NCBI RefSeq assembly: GCF_002878395.1
Contig: NC_061119.1
Span: 16,657,109-16,721,108 of the forward strand
DNA length: 64,000 bases
From: Capsicum annuum
Lineage: Eukaryota > Streptophyta > Magnoliopsida > Solanales > Solanaceae
Direction: 5' to 3'
Shown: piece after piece, positions 1 to 10,741 of the stretch
How positions within the stretch are numbered: position 1 is the stretch's first letter
Layout of the letters: the number at the start of each line of letters is the position of its first letter
Translations under genes and position numbers: made by a program
Notes under the pieces: generated by a model
What the model was told of the DNA's origin: nothing
What the model saw: only the letters and a program-made list of their open reading frames with translations
The model's database searches: none

Positions 1-177
1 AAGCTACACAGATGTTATGGGTATGGCAAAGTAAGACACATAAAATGATATTGTCGAACTACAGAGAGCAACATAGCTCATACTGAAAAAGTTTTTGAAG
101 AAGAAGAAGGTTGGGAAAGATGCTTAGAAGCTGAGAGTCGAGCAATAAATGCCTTGACTTTCATAAATTTATAAAGA

Positions 178-492
178 GTGTGGATCATATATAATACAAT
201 CCATGAAGTGGAGCAGAAAGACACTGATAAGAAGCAAGAGGAAGCTGAAGATGTTCAGACTGGAGACATGGTAGCTGCTATCAAGGAAATCAAAGAAGCA
301 GATCCCAAAATTAGCCATAAAAGTCTGAACGTGAAAGATATTGCAGTAGATTCTAAGCAGACAGTGGTTCAAAATCAACATGCCAGTGATGATTTAATCA
401 GAGAAAACATTAAGGGAGATGTAGTGAAAGTTGAAGTCCCTGGTCAATTTATGTCGTATCAAGGTCAGTCGCTGGCTCAGATCAAATATTGA
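178..492 (+). CDS. hypothetical ORF in retroelement internal region
   Basis: This is a 104-residue open frame, lysine- and glutamate-rich (a KKQEEAED stretch near residue 20, repeated charged segments later), with no signal peptide or membrane segment. I do not recognise a domain. It lies upstream of a second ORF (573-1079) in another frame. Both sit directly before a purine-rich tract and an LTR at 1107, so they probably belong to the 3' internal part of a Ty1/Copia-like or large non-autonomous LTR element rather than to a host gene. The start is simply the first ATG of the open frame. No function is assigned. Confidence 0.3.
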   Translation: MWIIYNTIHEVEQKDTDKKQEEAEDVQTGDMVAAIKEIKEADPKISHKSLNVKDIAVDSKQTVVQNQHASDDLIRENIKGDVVKVEVPGQFMSYQGQSLAQIKY

Positions 493-572
493 AAATTGAT
501 GAAAAAGCTAAATATCTAATGAACGACAGATTTGAAAGTAAAGCCCCAATTTCAGATTGAGAGACATACAAT

Positions 573-1079
573 ATGATTAAAGAGCTAAAAATAAAATCTA
601 ATGGTGGATCATGTTATAATACTGAGGCTTTACAAAAAATTGATGATAAGATCATCATCAAATCAATCGAGAAGATTAATACAGATGAAACATCCTTGTG
701 TTATGGAGCAGCTTCAGAAAGTGTAACTTCAAAAATATGGAATCCTAAAGCTCCAAACTTTTCCATCGCATACGTGTCTCCAGAAAATAAAGTTGTGGCG
801 GAGTTCAGAAAAAGGGGAATTTCAAGAACCCAACATGATAAAACTCGGCAAAACGATGATTCATATAGTTCTCAAAGGGCAAAGAGGACTATTGTCAAGC
901 TATCTCGCTATAGAGATGAAAAATTTGTCAATAAATATTCTTGTCTCTTTGCAAGGCCAATCATCAACGAGAAATATTCATCATTTGAAGAAGCAAGAGG
1001 AGCCATGCAAAAACTATCAAGATTTTCACTAAGGCGCGGTTCAAAGCTTTGCTTGAGTTCTGTGAGAAACTTAGGGTAG
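573..1079 (+). CDS. hypothetical 168-residue ORF next to LTR
   Basis: This open frame of 168 codons ends 27 bases before an LTR start. The N-terminal half is lysine/isoleucine-rich. The C-terminal half is basic (RAKRTIVKLSRYRDEK, SRFSLRRGSKLC) and looks nucleic-acid-binding by charge only. It resembles none of the standard gag-pol domains (no protease DSG, RT YxDD or integrase DDE). Its place between a preceding ORF and the polypurine tract at about 1099-1106 makes it the last coding segment of the retroelement whose 3' LTR follows. It may be an extra 3' ORF or a decayed remnant. Confidence 0.3.
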   Translation: MIKELKIKSNGGSCYNTEALQKIDDKIIIKSIEKINTDETSLCYGAASESVTSKIWNPKAPNFSIAYVSPENKVVAEFRKRGISRTQHDKTRQNDDSYSSQRAKRTIVKLSRYRDEKFVNKYSCLFARPIINEKYSSFEEARGAMQKLSRFSLRRGSKLCLSSVRNLG

Positions 1080-1106
1080 CTTCCAAAAAATCACTTTAAG
1101 GAAGAG

Positions 1107-1568
1107 TGTGAAAAATAGTAAAGTTGTTTTTTTGGAATCATAGATTTTCTATTAAAGTTTGTAGAATATTCTAACATAGTATTTAATTATCTTAGAGAAA
1201 TATCTAGATTACTCTTAGATACTAGAAGATAAAAATCGTCTAGATTGTTCTTGTAGAATTATCTAGATATTCTAGAGTAGTGATAGAAGATAAGACTCAC
1301 TAGATTTTTCTTGTAGAAGTATCTAGAAGATTTTCTAGACTCATCCATGAATAAGTATAAATAGGGATGGTCTTGTACATTTGTAACCAACAAAAAAAAA
1401 ACTCAAAAAACAATCCAATTCAAGAAGTTTTCTTCCATAACAAAGTCTCTTCTTTCATAGCTTCCTCTTCATTAGTTGAATCTTCTGTTCTTACTTAATG
1501 ATCTTGTGCTAGCAGAAGGTCTCTCCAACTACACCTTTCTTCTGCTATTCTTTACACTCCCTTCAACA
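1107..1568 (+). repeat. LTR (3' LTR of a Copia-like element)
   Basis: The block starts TGTGAAAAATAG right after the purine tract AAGGAAGAG and ends ...CTTCAACA, the TG...CA layout of an LTR, 462 bp long. A TATA box (TATAAATA, 1356-1363) is followed by a CT-rich leader with ACAA runs. U3 holds several degenerate repeats of TCTAGA-type words (TATCTAGA, TTCTAGA) between about 1195 and 1345. No second copy of this LTR lies in the window, so the element's 5' half is upstream. The family is not certain; the length suits Copia. Confidence 0.55.
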
Positions 1569-2004
1569 TAAAATTATTGTATAATTTATATATTTAAAAT
1601 AATTTTTATATATAAATATAGTAAATATTGAATTCTCTTTATTTTTTTTGTGTGTTTATTTTTTATATTTTAAATCCTTTAGTGAAAATCATGGCTCCGT
1701 TGTTGCTTTCAATTGTTGTTACAATATTACGTATTATATTTTCCGTTGCTCGTCCGTTAAAACTTATAAATAAAAATTTTATCAGTACTCTCTCTGTTAT
1801 AGTTTTATTTGGTCTTCATATTAAAAATAAATGTTTCATTTTATTTATCCATTTTAACAAATCAAGAGAGTTTTATTATATTTTTCTCATACTAATCTTA
1901 GTATTAAGTAACCACATAAAGTAATAATATCAAAATTTAGAATCATAAAACATCATTAATAAAGTTGATTTAACAAAATACAATCCAAATTGCTGAAGGT
2001 ACTC
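1569..2004. other. AT-rich intergenic stretch
   Basis: Very AT-rich DNA after the LTR. The frame at 1628-1924 is a low-complexity F/L/I-rich shadow with no family resemblance, so I do not call a gene. Nothing else is supported. Confidence 0.5.
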
Positions 2005-2115
2005 AACCCCGAACGCTAGTTTATGAGGGGAGAATTGCTTAAGTTCATATAAGTAGACCGACAATTCATTCTCATGACTTTCACCCCAATCTACCACCCT
2101 CACCCCCCCGTCTAG
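2005..2115 (+). repeat. diverged copy of the 2365-2460 hairpin arm
   Basis: The order of words here (CTAGTTTATGAGG, GAATTGCTTAAGTTCATATAA, AGACCG, CATTCTC, GACTTTCACCCC, TCTACCACCCTC) matches, with substitutions, the right arm of the hairpin at 2365-2460 in the same orientation. It is probably an older copy or a partial third arm of the same repeat. Confidence 0.55.
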
Positions 2116-2261
2116 GCCCAATTGAAGCTTGGACCAGGAATCCAAATGAGATGAATCAAACTCTGATATCAAGTAAGGATTTGACACTTGAGCCAAACTT
2201 AATCACAAAAATTTAATTAATGAGGAACGAATTGCAAAAGCTAACTCATGAAGGACGGATT

Positions 2262-2460
2262 GCAATTGGAGAGTGATAGAATATGCGAAGGTTCCACATT
2301 GATTGGAGAATGGTCTGACGGTTTGTTTCATTAATTTGGGCAATCCTCACATCATAAATTAGCTTATGAGGACAGGATTGCCTGAATCTATATAAACAGA
2401 CCTCCAGTCCATTCTCCAATCGATGTGGGACTTTCACCCGGTCTATCACTCTCTAATTGC
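2262..2460. repeat. near-palindromic foldback element (about 200 bp)
   Basis: The left arm (2262-2355) read forward matches the right arm (2365-2460) read in reverse complement. Shared blocks are GCAATT.GAGAGTGATAGA, CACAT(T/C)GATTGGAGAATGG, G.TTTGTTT and GGCAATCCT, followed by ATCATAA/CTCATAA near the centre. RNA from either strand could fold into a long hairpin. It could be a foldback MITE or an inverted duplication of an LTR or promoter piece; the phrase CGATGTGGGACTTTCACCC recurs in plant repeats. No clear target duplication was found. Confidence 0.7.
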
Positions 2461-3300
2461 TCCTTATTTACGGACAATGCTAAGCCAATTTTATTTTAGA
2501 AAGGGCAAAATTGGCTAAGCATAACTAATTTCATCTTGATTTTGCAAAATGACAAGTTAAATTGAGACAAATATTTTTAATAACCTTAAAAATTAATACT
2601 ATAAAATGAAGGAGGTATTTTTACTTTTTTTTTTCTTTCTTCACTGCGATCAATCATGAAAATTTTGACTTATCCATATTGTTTGAAGTTTGCAACGGAA
2701 ATTGAGAATGTTACTTTATGGATTTATAGTAAAATCAAAATTAGGAAATAGAAGCTTTTTCAACACTGACTTCTCTCTCTCTCTCTTTTTTTTTTATTTG
2801 CATTTGTATGGAGAGCTAACAACGGCTGGAGCTTTTCATCCTCTCTAAAAAATTCACAATTTCATCACAGCACAATCGAAGAGAATGTTATCAACTCTAG
2901 GGAAAAGTTAGAATAGTTATGTAATTTCTAAATTAAATACAAAATGGGGAAAAAAAATCTTGCCTTGCAACTTTTATTATTTTTGAAGTTTCCTCCATTG
3001 TTTATTTTCTTACTCCGAATTTATTTATTTATTTATTTATTCTAATGATCAATTAGTACATGATCCTCAATGAAGCAAAGTTGGTAATTCAAGATTTCAT
3101 CAACTTACATGAATAAATAAATATATTTTTTAATGTTATTAGAATTGTTTAAAAATTGTTGGCGAAATAAGAAAGTTGAGTACTTTTCACCACATAACTT
3201 TAACTTGTCCCTGGAGAAAAATAAGCCAGAAGGGCTTCCAAGTTTCCAATTAAAAAAAGGGGATAAAGTGAAACCCATAAACTTGTCCCTTAAAAAAATT
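2461..3300. other. AT-rich stretch without recognisable gene
   Basis: Contains simple CT (about 2770-2785) and TTTA (about 3019-3040) runs. The short frames here have no family resemblance. Nothing further is supported. Confidence 0.5.
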
Positions 3301-3559
3301 AAGGCTCTTGAACAATTGGGATAGTTGTTGGACAACTACATTAGTTGTCTGAACAACTTCACATAATTGTTGAACAACTTCTCTCAATTGTCGAACAACT
3401 GGGCCTAGTTTACGCCTAGTTGTTCAACAACTAGGCCCAGTTATCGAACAATTGCGCTTAGTTGTTGAACAACTTGTGCAGTTGTTGAACAACTTTGGTA
3501 GTTGTTGGACAACTGCGCCTAGTTGTCAAACAACTACCAAAGTTATTCTACAACTGGGA
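3301..3559. repeat. 21-bp periodic palindrome array (AGTTGTTGAACAACT)
   Basis: Eleven clear copies of a 15-bp perfect or near-perfect palindrome begin at about 3322, 3343, 3365, 3386, 3418, 3439, 3460, 3480, 3500, 3521 and 3541. A degenerate first half-copy lies near 3301. Spacing is 20-22 bp except one step of 32. Variants keep the symmetry (AGTTGTTGGACAACT, AGTTGTTCAACAACT). The linkers (GGGCCT, GCGCCT, TGTGC) vary. I see no coding sense; frames through it are Q/L/T-rich by-products. Confidence 0.9.
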
Positions 3560-4324
3560 CAAATTGTTGGAACGGAAAAACTTTTAAAAAAAAAACTCAA
3601 AAAAGTTTTACCCCTCCCACCTAATTTAAAAAACTTGGAGAACTTTCACTTAGACAACTTGTTTGTCTTTTTTAATTGAAAGTCCCCTTGTCCTACCCAC
3701 CATACAAAAAAATAAAAAATAAAAAAAACTTAGCTTAAAAGCACATTCGAATAAAATAGAAAACAAGAAATTATAGTACTTTGTACAGTACCAATTTTTA
3801 CATCAATTACACCAATCATTTATTTGGCAGGAGCCAAGTACGGCATAATATACACAGATACACTATTACTTCATTTATAAAATAATAATCTGATTTAATT
3901 TGACATAAAGTTTACAAAAACAAAAAAAAAAAACTTTTAAAAATTATTGTCTTGAATTAAAATTATGTCTAATATACCAAAATGTCAATCTTGTAGCCTT
4001 AAATATGACAAGTGCAGAGTTAGAATTAAATTATTATAAAAAAAAGATCATTCTTTTCAATACGAACTAAAACGAAAAGTAGGTCATATTTTTTTTTTTA
4101 GTATAAAAAGCCACTGCAGTAATTTTATTATATCTTTTACCACAACGTTGTTACTGAAAGGACAATACTCGATATGTGAGTTGAAATTTTAAAAGGAAAA
4201 TTTTTGAATTCAGTACGTGAAGAACATCGATTGGGTAATTTTTTTTATTAAAACTTTCAATAGGGCGGAGCGTGGTAGGGTCTGAACTCCCTTCAACATA
4301 AAATTAGTATACTTTATATTAGAG
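3560..4324. other. AT-rich intergenic stretch
   Basis: Poly(A)/poly(T) runs (about 3578-3602, 3920-3935, 4089-4100) and no plausible gene. At 4286-4306 it carries an exact 21-bp copy of the LTR-end sequence found at 1556-1576. Confidence 0.5.
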
Positions 4325-5320
4325 TACGTGCCCTACTAATCAGTGACTTTAAAGTAAGGGTTGCCTATGGATGGAACGGGTTGCCTACGTATTCCAGGGA
4401 AGTAGTAAAACAAGAAGTAAAGAACACAATGATTTTTACGTGGAAAACATCCGACTTAAAAAGGTGTAAAAAATCACGACCTGTACCTTTACAGGATTTA
4501 ACCCCAACTTCACTAAATAACTCTGAGCCTCAAAACGACTAATTACAAAACTCTTGTAACCAACAACTAGGAATTATAAACTCTAATTCCTATACCTCAA
4601 TAACTAGAATTATACACTCTAATTCCTATAACTTAACCATCACCCTTGACCGTTGAACCCACTTCGAGTTATCCCAAACTTGAAGTTAACTTAGCTCAGT
4701 ATTGTTCCTAAACAATCAATCTAGGAAAGCAATAAATTACAACTCAATAAGAATAATACATTTAAACTGACTCATGAACTGTAAAGTTTAATCCTGTGAA
4801 ACAGGTTCGTCAATTTGTTCTTTTGTACGGGAAACACTTGAATCTTCAGTCAGAATTCTCTCAATTATGAACTTTATCAATTTTCTCGTGTTTAGACTTT
4901 TCTCTCTATGTAAGTGCGCAAGTTACTCTGAATGATACATCTTCTATTTAAGCAAAGATCTCCAAAGAGTCATTCTACAAACTCCTCCTTTAATTAGAAC
5001 TCTCATTGCATAGAGATCTACTTCAAGTGAGACTCCTTCTTCAATTCCAAATCTTGTCTCCTTAGTGTTGTAGTCAAACTTCAACTCTTTAAATCAGTAC
5101 ATGTTTATTTCGTTAAGTTTATCTGAATTAACCACCCTTCCTTGATTTTTCACGCTTGTCTTTTATCATCGATGATTTTGCTACAAGTTCAGCTACACGA
5201 GACAGTGCGTCTGTGAACCAGCTTGACTGACATGTTTCATATCACTTTATCAGTTTGTTAATCATCAAAACTACACTGTACCTCAAAACTACGTCGTACC
5301 CAATATTCTTCCTTTTTGAC
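4325..5320 (-). repeat. Sirevirus/Copia-like LTR, minus strand (approximate ends)
   Basis: Read on the minus strand, this block starts next to a 'GTCATCGTCAAAAAGGAAGA' tract. That is the usual polypurine-tract neighbourhood of SIRE-type Copia elements. It continues with GTTTTGATGATTAACAAACTG, has a TATA-like TTAAATAGAAG near 4945, and ends in the leader phrase CCACGTAAAAATCATTGTGT near 4440. I know this ending style from plant Copia LTRs; the exact limits cannot be set because no partner LTR is in the window. Confidence 0.45.
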
Positions 5321-6089
5321 GATGACAAACCTCTTGTCTTTGTGCATTTAAACATCTTCACCGGTAGGCACTAAAGTATAAAACACTAGAATGAAACAAG
5401 TTAGTCAATGGGTTATAAACATAACAAGTTAGTCATTGGGTTATAAACATTGAACAACCTTCTTATCTTTTCCCTTTTGGCATCATCAAAAAACCATTTC
5501 AATGCAATAATGTACTAGCCAAAGTGATTTGTTATGCTATTCATGGTCACTAGGAAAATCGCCAAAATAATCAGACAAAGACTTTAGCCAACATACTAAT
5601 GTATTAAAGAGAGCAAGAACGTGAGTCAATTAAGCAAAGATAACCATTCCATTAAATTATCAGAGCATGTTCCACATTAAACCTAAGCTAGTACTGAACA
5701 AAGCAAAACAACTGAGTATTAATAAAAAAAGAATACGGTATAAAAGTGGGACATGACTAAGGATACAAATAGTGAGGAGCTGATGAGAAAGGTGGAACAG
5801 GTGATATCAACTGTGTCAATTGACGAATGGCTTCAACATTTTCAGTCCTCTCCAAATAAAGGTCAAGCTTCAAAGTTCTGATCCTAGCTTGAAGGACCGC
5901 TTATTTCACTTCAAAATCTAATGCAACTTCTAGTGGGGGCTAATGAAATGAATAAACTGATACTTTTAATGAAAGTTTATTTTCTTAAAGTCTCACAATA
6001 GTGGGGGCTAATGAAATCAGAAAAAATCATCATGAAAAATGTGATTTTGCACTTTTGAGAATACTTTGAAAACAAAAGTTAGAAGTGCA
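5321..6089. other. retroelement-derived non-coding stretch
   Basis: Contains a tandem pair of about 26 bp (GTTAGTCA.TGGGTTATAAACAT, 5400-5450). It also has two copies of a 17-19-base word (TAGTGGGGGCTAATGAAAT) near 5931 and 6000. It probably continues the Copia-like sequence to the left. No gene is supported. Confidence 0.4.
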
Positions 6090-6420
6090 TATATTAGTCT
6101 TGGAATAAAGCACATGTTACTATTTGTATATTTATTGATGTCTTTGGCTCTAACATGGATGTTATTAAATAAATGAAAAAATGAATAGTCAATTTGACAT
6201 TAAATATTTGGGTGAGATAAATTTTATTCTTAGAATGAAAAAACGCCTAATAAATCATGTGATGAACTTTTCCTTAACATGTCACATTGTGGTGAGTTTT
6301 TTTTGTGAAATTCATTTTATGGATTGTATGCGTCATGCAACTCCTTTTGATTCAAATATGTGAAAGTGGTGTGGAAAAAAGAAGGGAGTTTACTATTCTA
6401 ATAAAATATGAGATATGTGG
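6090..6420 (+). pseudogene. Ty1/Copia reverse transcriptase fragment
   Basis: A decayed piece of the Copia RT palm and connection. The frame around 6115-6175 reads like the catalytic strand region (IDV in place of the YVDD box, then GSNMDVIK). The open frame at 6181 begins NSQFDIKYLGEINFIL, matching the Copia hallmark 'FDMKDLGE..FILG'. A later ATPFDSN resembles the Copia 'TPYDPN' segment. The catalytic aspartates are not intact, and a frameshift precedes the ATG. Flanking DNA gives no LTRs of its own, so this is a lone fossil. Confidence 0.6.
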
Positions 6421-6570
6421 CTAGTTGCAGTTGACCTGAAATTGTGAAAAAGTACTTAAGCAGGTGATACAAACAAACCGAGTATATTTACTTGAAAAAA
6501 CGTTGTGGCTTGTTCTATTAAAATAAATCCCGCCGTACTTAAAAGTGTTTTTCATGCAAATAAAAAATAA

Positions 6571-9128
6571 TGTAGACACGTGATTTTTTATCCTCCTCGA
6601 GTTTTAACCTATTTTTTTGGCTTTACATATTTTTATTTTGTTCCATATTTATTTTAGCTCTTATTTCATTTTTAATAATACGTTTTAGTTGAAAATAAAT
6701 AAAAAATAAATAAAGTTATATTTTTAGATATGTTTATTTTTATTTTATTTTTTTAGAATAAATAAAAAATATATATTTTCCTTTTAAATTTTAATAAATA
6801 AGCTAGTAGTTTTAGTATTACCTTAATTATATTTATTTTTGACTATTTATAAGCTTTTTTTAAATATAAAATTAATTAGTTATTATTATTATTATTATTT
6901 ATTTTTATTTTTATTTATTATTATTATTATTTTTATTATTATTTTTTATAATAGTAATTAAAAAAATAAATAAAAAATAAATAAAAATTTTCAAAATTTA
7001 AAATTCTAAACTACCCAACTGTTCCCCCCAAGACACCCCCTATTTAAGGACTCTTCCTATAGATAAAAATTCGAACTAAGGGACTATTCTGCCTACACTA
7101 TATCAAAAACAGAAAAGAAATCAAAAATCAGAACTAGAGAAAAAAAAAAGACAGAGAAAAAGAAAACAGAGAGTGAAAAACAAAACATCAGATAAAAGAG
7201 AGAAAAGAAGAAAGTTGAAGTTGGAGTTCTGTTCAAAATTTTCGGTGGAGAATTTTATTATTCAGTCTAAAACATTCAGGTTCTTATTCAATCCTGTATC
7301 ATTTACATTATAAGTTTATTTTATAAAAAGTATGAACGAAAATATTTGAATGGTCTCAATGTATTATTTACTATGTGTATTTAATCATGTGAAATTTTAT
7401 TACTATACGTTATACTATTAATTTATAGAGTACTTATATATTTATTCAATAGATGTGCTGGACATTAGAATACAGTATGTTAATATCACTAAGTTTAAAG
7501 AAAAATTGATAAGTACGCTGTAAAACATTTAATTTTATTTTTTCATCTGTGCATGATTAAAATTGAGTAAAAATACTTCCACAGTAACTTACACTGCATA
7601 CACAGCAACATACAACCATCCACAAACACTTCATTCTTTTACACATTACAGACACACACGGATAACAAAAATACACCCGATCATATATGCACACACATGG
7701 ATTCACATATCCACTGATGTATGAACTCACTCCAAAAAAATTACGAGAAAAAGAAGAAGATCAGTGAGAGAATCACTTGGTTTCTAAGCCATAAAAGTCT
7801 TGGTTCTTGGAATAGCCGTTTATATACATAGAGTGTATGCATTGAAAGAATTGAAGGATTGCTAGGCATTTTACTGATTGTGATGGCAGATTCTAATTCA
7901 AGTACCAATTCTGTTTCTGTCGACGTTGAGACCATTTATCTTGATGGAAATGAGCACACCACTCCAACTTTATGGTGAAATTATACGGCGCCACCAGTAA
8001 ATTTGGTACATCCATCAGCCACCGAAAAACCCATTTTCGGTGAAACTCATTGAAAACCACCAAAAAATTATCACCGGCAACCCTACGCCGGACCAACTAG
8101 CGGGCTGCCAGGTCAAACTGTTGAAAACCCTCTCCCAAAACCGGCGAAACCTGCCGGTAACCACCCAAATCCTGTCAGCCGATCCATAAAAAAATAGCCG
8201 CACCAACGACTCTCTGCCAAATGGCGCCGTCAGCCCGTCCCGTCACCATATCCGGCAAATTCCACCAGACCAGCCTCCACTTTATCATCCTAGTGTTTAA
8301 TCTGGACGATATTAAAAAAACTACCTAGTTTTAGATTGTTTAAAAACCAACTTTTTTTTATATATACATTTATATTCAAGAAAAGAATTATCTTTTAAGT
8401 GATTTTTGGGTTTTTGTATTAATTAAAGAGAATAACTTTAGGGGATAATATTAAAGATTAGCATAATATAGGTAGATTATGTATTTTATTATTCTATTAT
8501 TTTTATTTATTGTCATTAATAGAATTTAATAATTATTTATTTAATTAATTATTTAAATGAATATTGCTTTAGTTTATTGTTAAAAAATACTCCGAGTTTA
8601 TAATTAGATGAACCAATGCCTTTAACGCTAGGTAAGTTTAAAATATTCGTATCAATGAAGAATGGGACATACATATCTTTTTGAGACATTTAAAAATTCA
8701 AGGATGCAATAACGCACCTTGGAAAATGTTTTTTTAAATTAACTTTCATCAATTTATTTAATATAAGAAGCGTAAACAGATACTTTTAGTATATTAAATG
8801 AGCGAATTTAGGCCTTAACACAATTTATTCAAAATAGTTTAAGTCAAGATAAGTCAATAAAAGTGACCATGCTAGAACCACGGGACTCGAGGGGTGCCTC
8901 ACACCTTTCCTTCAGTCAACAGAATTTCTTACCCGATTTTCTATTTTCGCAGACCAACAAAGAGTCATTTTTTTTTTGCGTAGAGATTCAATAAGGTGAC
9001 TGGAAACGCCATAACTCAATTCGAAGTGGTGACTCTAAAAAAGATAAAAATAATTCCTATTCAATATCATCACTTTAATTGGAAAAACCCTTCAACTTCA
9101 GACCCTCGAGCGAGAAAGGGGTATGACA
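6571..9128 (+). repeat. element A left (5') LTR
   Basis: Starts TGTAGACACGTG at 6571 and ends ...GTATGACA just before the priming site, giving about 2.56 kb. It contains a TAT/ATT microsatellite (about 6880-6955), a purine-rich AGAAAAAG leader (7130-7215), a CACA-rich stretch (7580-7710), a small conserved ORF (7883-7978) and a cluster of CCGGC/GCCGG words (7985-8290). The right copy at 36281 matches it segment by segment up to about 8531. Confidence 0.8.
7883..7978 (+). CDS. small ORF conserved in both A LTRs
   Basis: This 31-codon frame (MADSNSSTNSVSVDVETIYL...) has a counterpart of identical length in the right LTR at 37609-37704. Substitutions between the two (T/I, N/K, T/A) leave the frame open and the stop in place. 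The serine/asparagine-rich start resembles N-termini of some plant retrotransposon gag proteins, but no domain follows. It could be an upstream ORF in the element's leader RNA, or chance conservation of a recent duplicate, because LTRs are identical at insertion. Confidence 0.35.
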   Translation: MADSNSSTNSVSVDVETIYLDGNEHTTPTLW

Positions 9129-9132
9129 TCTC

Positions 9133-9150
9133 TGCCGACTCCACTAGGGT
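9133..9150 (+). promoter_or_regulatory. element A primer binding site
   Basis: TGCCGACTCCACTAGGGT follows the LTR end by a few bases. It resembles the priming site TGGCGACTC...GGGGA that I associate with Tat/Ogre elements (a tRNA-Arg type). Two or three mismatches are present. Confidence 0.5.
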
Positions 9151-10741
9151 CTTAATAAGAATTTGAGCTTTTGATATTGATTTTACTTGTTTAAATTATT
9201 TTGATATTGTGTTTGTTTGCCTTATATGCTACTTGTCGCTCATTTACTGCTTTGATATTATTGAACTGTATTATAAATTATCTTCTCTCGCACACCCTCT
9301 CTGAGTCTCTAAAAATAGGATAGAAGGAATGCAACGCATGCATCCTACCTTCTTTTTGAGATAGCCAAAGTGTCAAGGCACCAGGTGACAGATTATTAGT
9401 CACACATGTTAGGCGGAGTTTGGATCCACAACAAAGTCGGAGTAGCACTGCTACCGAACAAGTTGTTCCTCCCCGACTCGAGTGTCTGCTCGGGTAAGCC
9501 AGTATAGACACCTATCCCCATCAGGCTAAACTTAGTAGAATTGAAACTCAGAATCTGATTATTCCTATTAGGTTCCGCTTTATTTGTATCATGTGCATTT
9601 GACTTAGCGAGATTCGACACAGGGGTTGGGTCTGTCTAGGAAAAGTGTCCCTCTTTATAATGACCAACATGTGCATCCTACGTGCTCTTTGATATTTGTT
9701 TGAAAAGCCATTTGATTGTTGATCGACTTTAGGAAACTTGGTAAATTGTAAGAGAGTTTTTTCCTCAAATTTAACGAATCATTTTTCAAAGAAATTAAAA
9801 AATATATATAGTTTTTAAGGTTTTCATGAATTACGAGGGTCTGATTTTCACTCTTTAGTGGGATACGTAGGATGTCCTTCCCAGGATGCGACCCTGTCTT
9901 TTGAAAAATTATTCATAGATTTATCGAAAAATATTTTAAAAATATGAGTACTTCCATAATTGTTTTTCTTATCCTTAGTTTTAATTTTTATATATATCTT
10001 AATAACACTGAATCTTTAGGGATCATGAGGCTAAGTTCTTACAAAATAAATAAAAAAATATAAAAATCTTAATAACCTTGAATCTTTAGGGATCATGAGG
10101 CTAAGATTTTACAAAATAAAAAATAAAATATTTAAATCATAACAACCCTGAACCTTTGGCGGTCTTGAGGCTGGGTTTTGTACAACGTATATAAAATGAT
10201 TATGTTCTCTTCTAAGGTTGTTTTATTTTTATAGAATGCTTAGTTGTATTTTCATCCAAATTTATGATTGAAATTATATAGGGATCTGTCATTGCAAAAT
10301 TTTTGGTAGAGTTGGTCTAAATAAGTGTCATCCCTTGAAAAAAAGTGTGTTTCTTCGTATCTTCAGTTGCACAAACTACGCATACCTGATTCTCATCTTA
10401 ATGAGATACGTAGGTAATCCTCCATGGATTTGGTGATCTTTTTTTTTTCTTTTTAAAAAGATTGTCTTTTCTTTCATAGTAAAAAGAAAAGAGTTTTGAT
10501 CCTTATATAAAAAGTAATTAATTTTCAAAAAATAACAAATGTATTATTTATCATTATTAATAAATTCAAAAAAAATAAAAAATAAAATTCTTTCTCATTA
10601 TTCAAATTAAAAGAAAAAGAGTTTTTGAAAAAATATTGCATTCTGACACCTTTGTTATTTCTTCAACAATTAGTTTAAGGTGGTTTGTTTATGGTATTTT
10701 GTCTGGTCCTCCATATTACACCAAGTCCAGGGAAGAGAGTC
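9151..10741 (+). other. element A leader, with short tandem repeats
   Basis: Non-coding leader between priming site and gag. Three tandem units of about 70-75 bp (10003-10190) share GAATCTTTAGGGATCATGAGGCTAAG followed by AAATAAA-rich tails; the third is more diverged. The phrase GATACGTAGG(T/A) occurs near 9862 and 10406, each time after a CTGATTTTC/CTGATTCTC word. The frames near 9278-9620 on the minus strand are not gene-like. Confidence 0.55.

Noticed and set aside
3133..3679. Frames through the palindrome array as a Q/L-rich protein
   Set aside because: Produced by the 21-bp periodic repeat (a multiple of three), with poly-lysine ends from A-runs.
9278..9620. Minus-strand frames as possible host genes
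   Set aside because: They lie in element A's leader, antisense, with no family resemblance.
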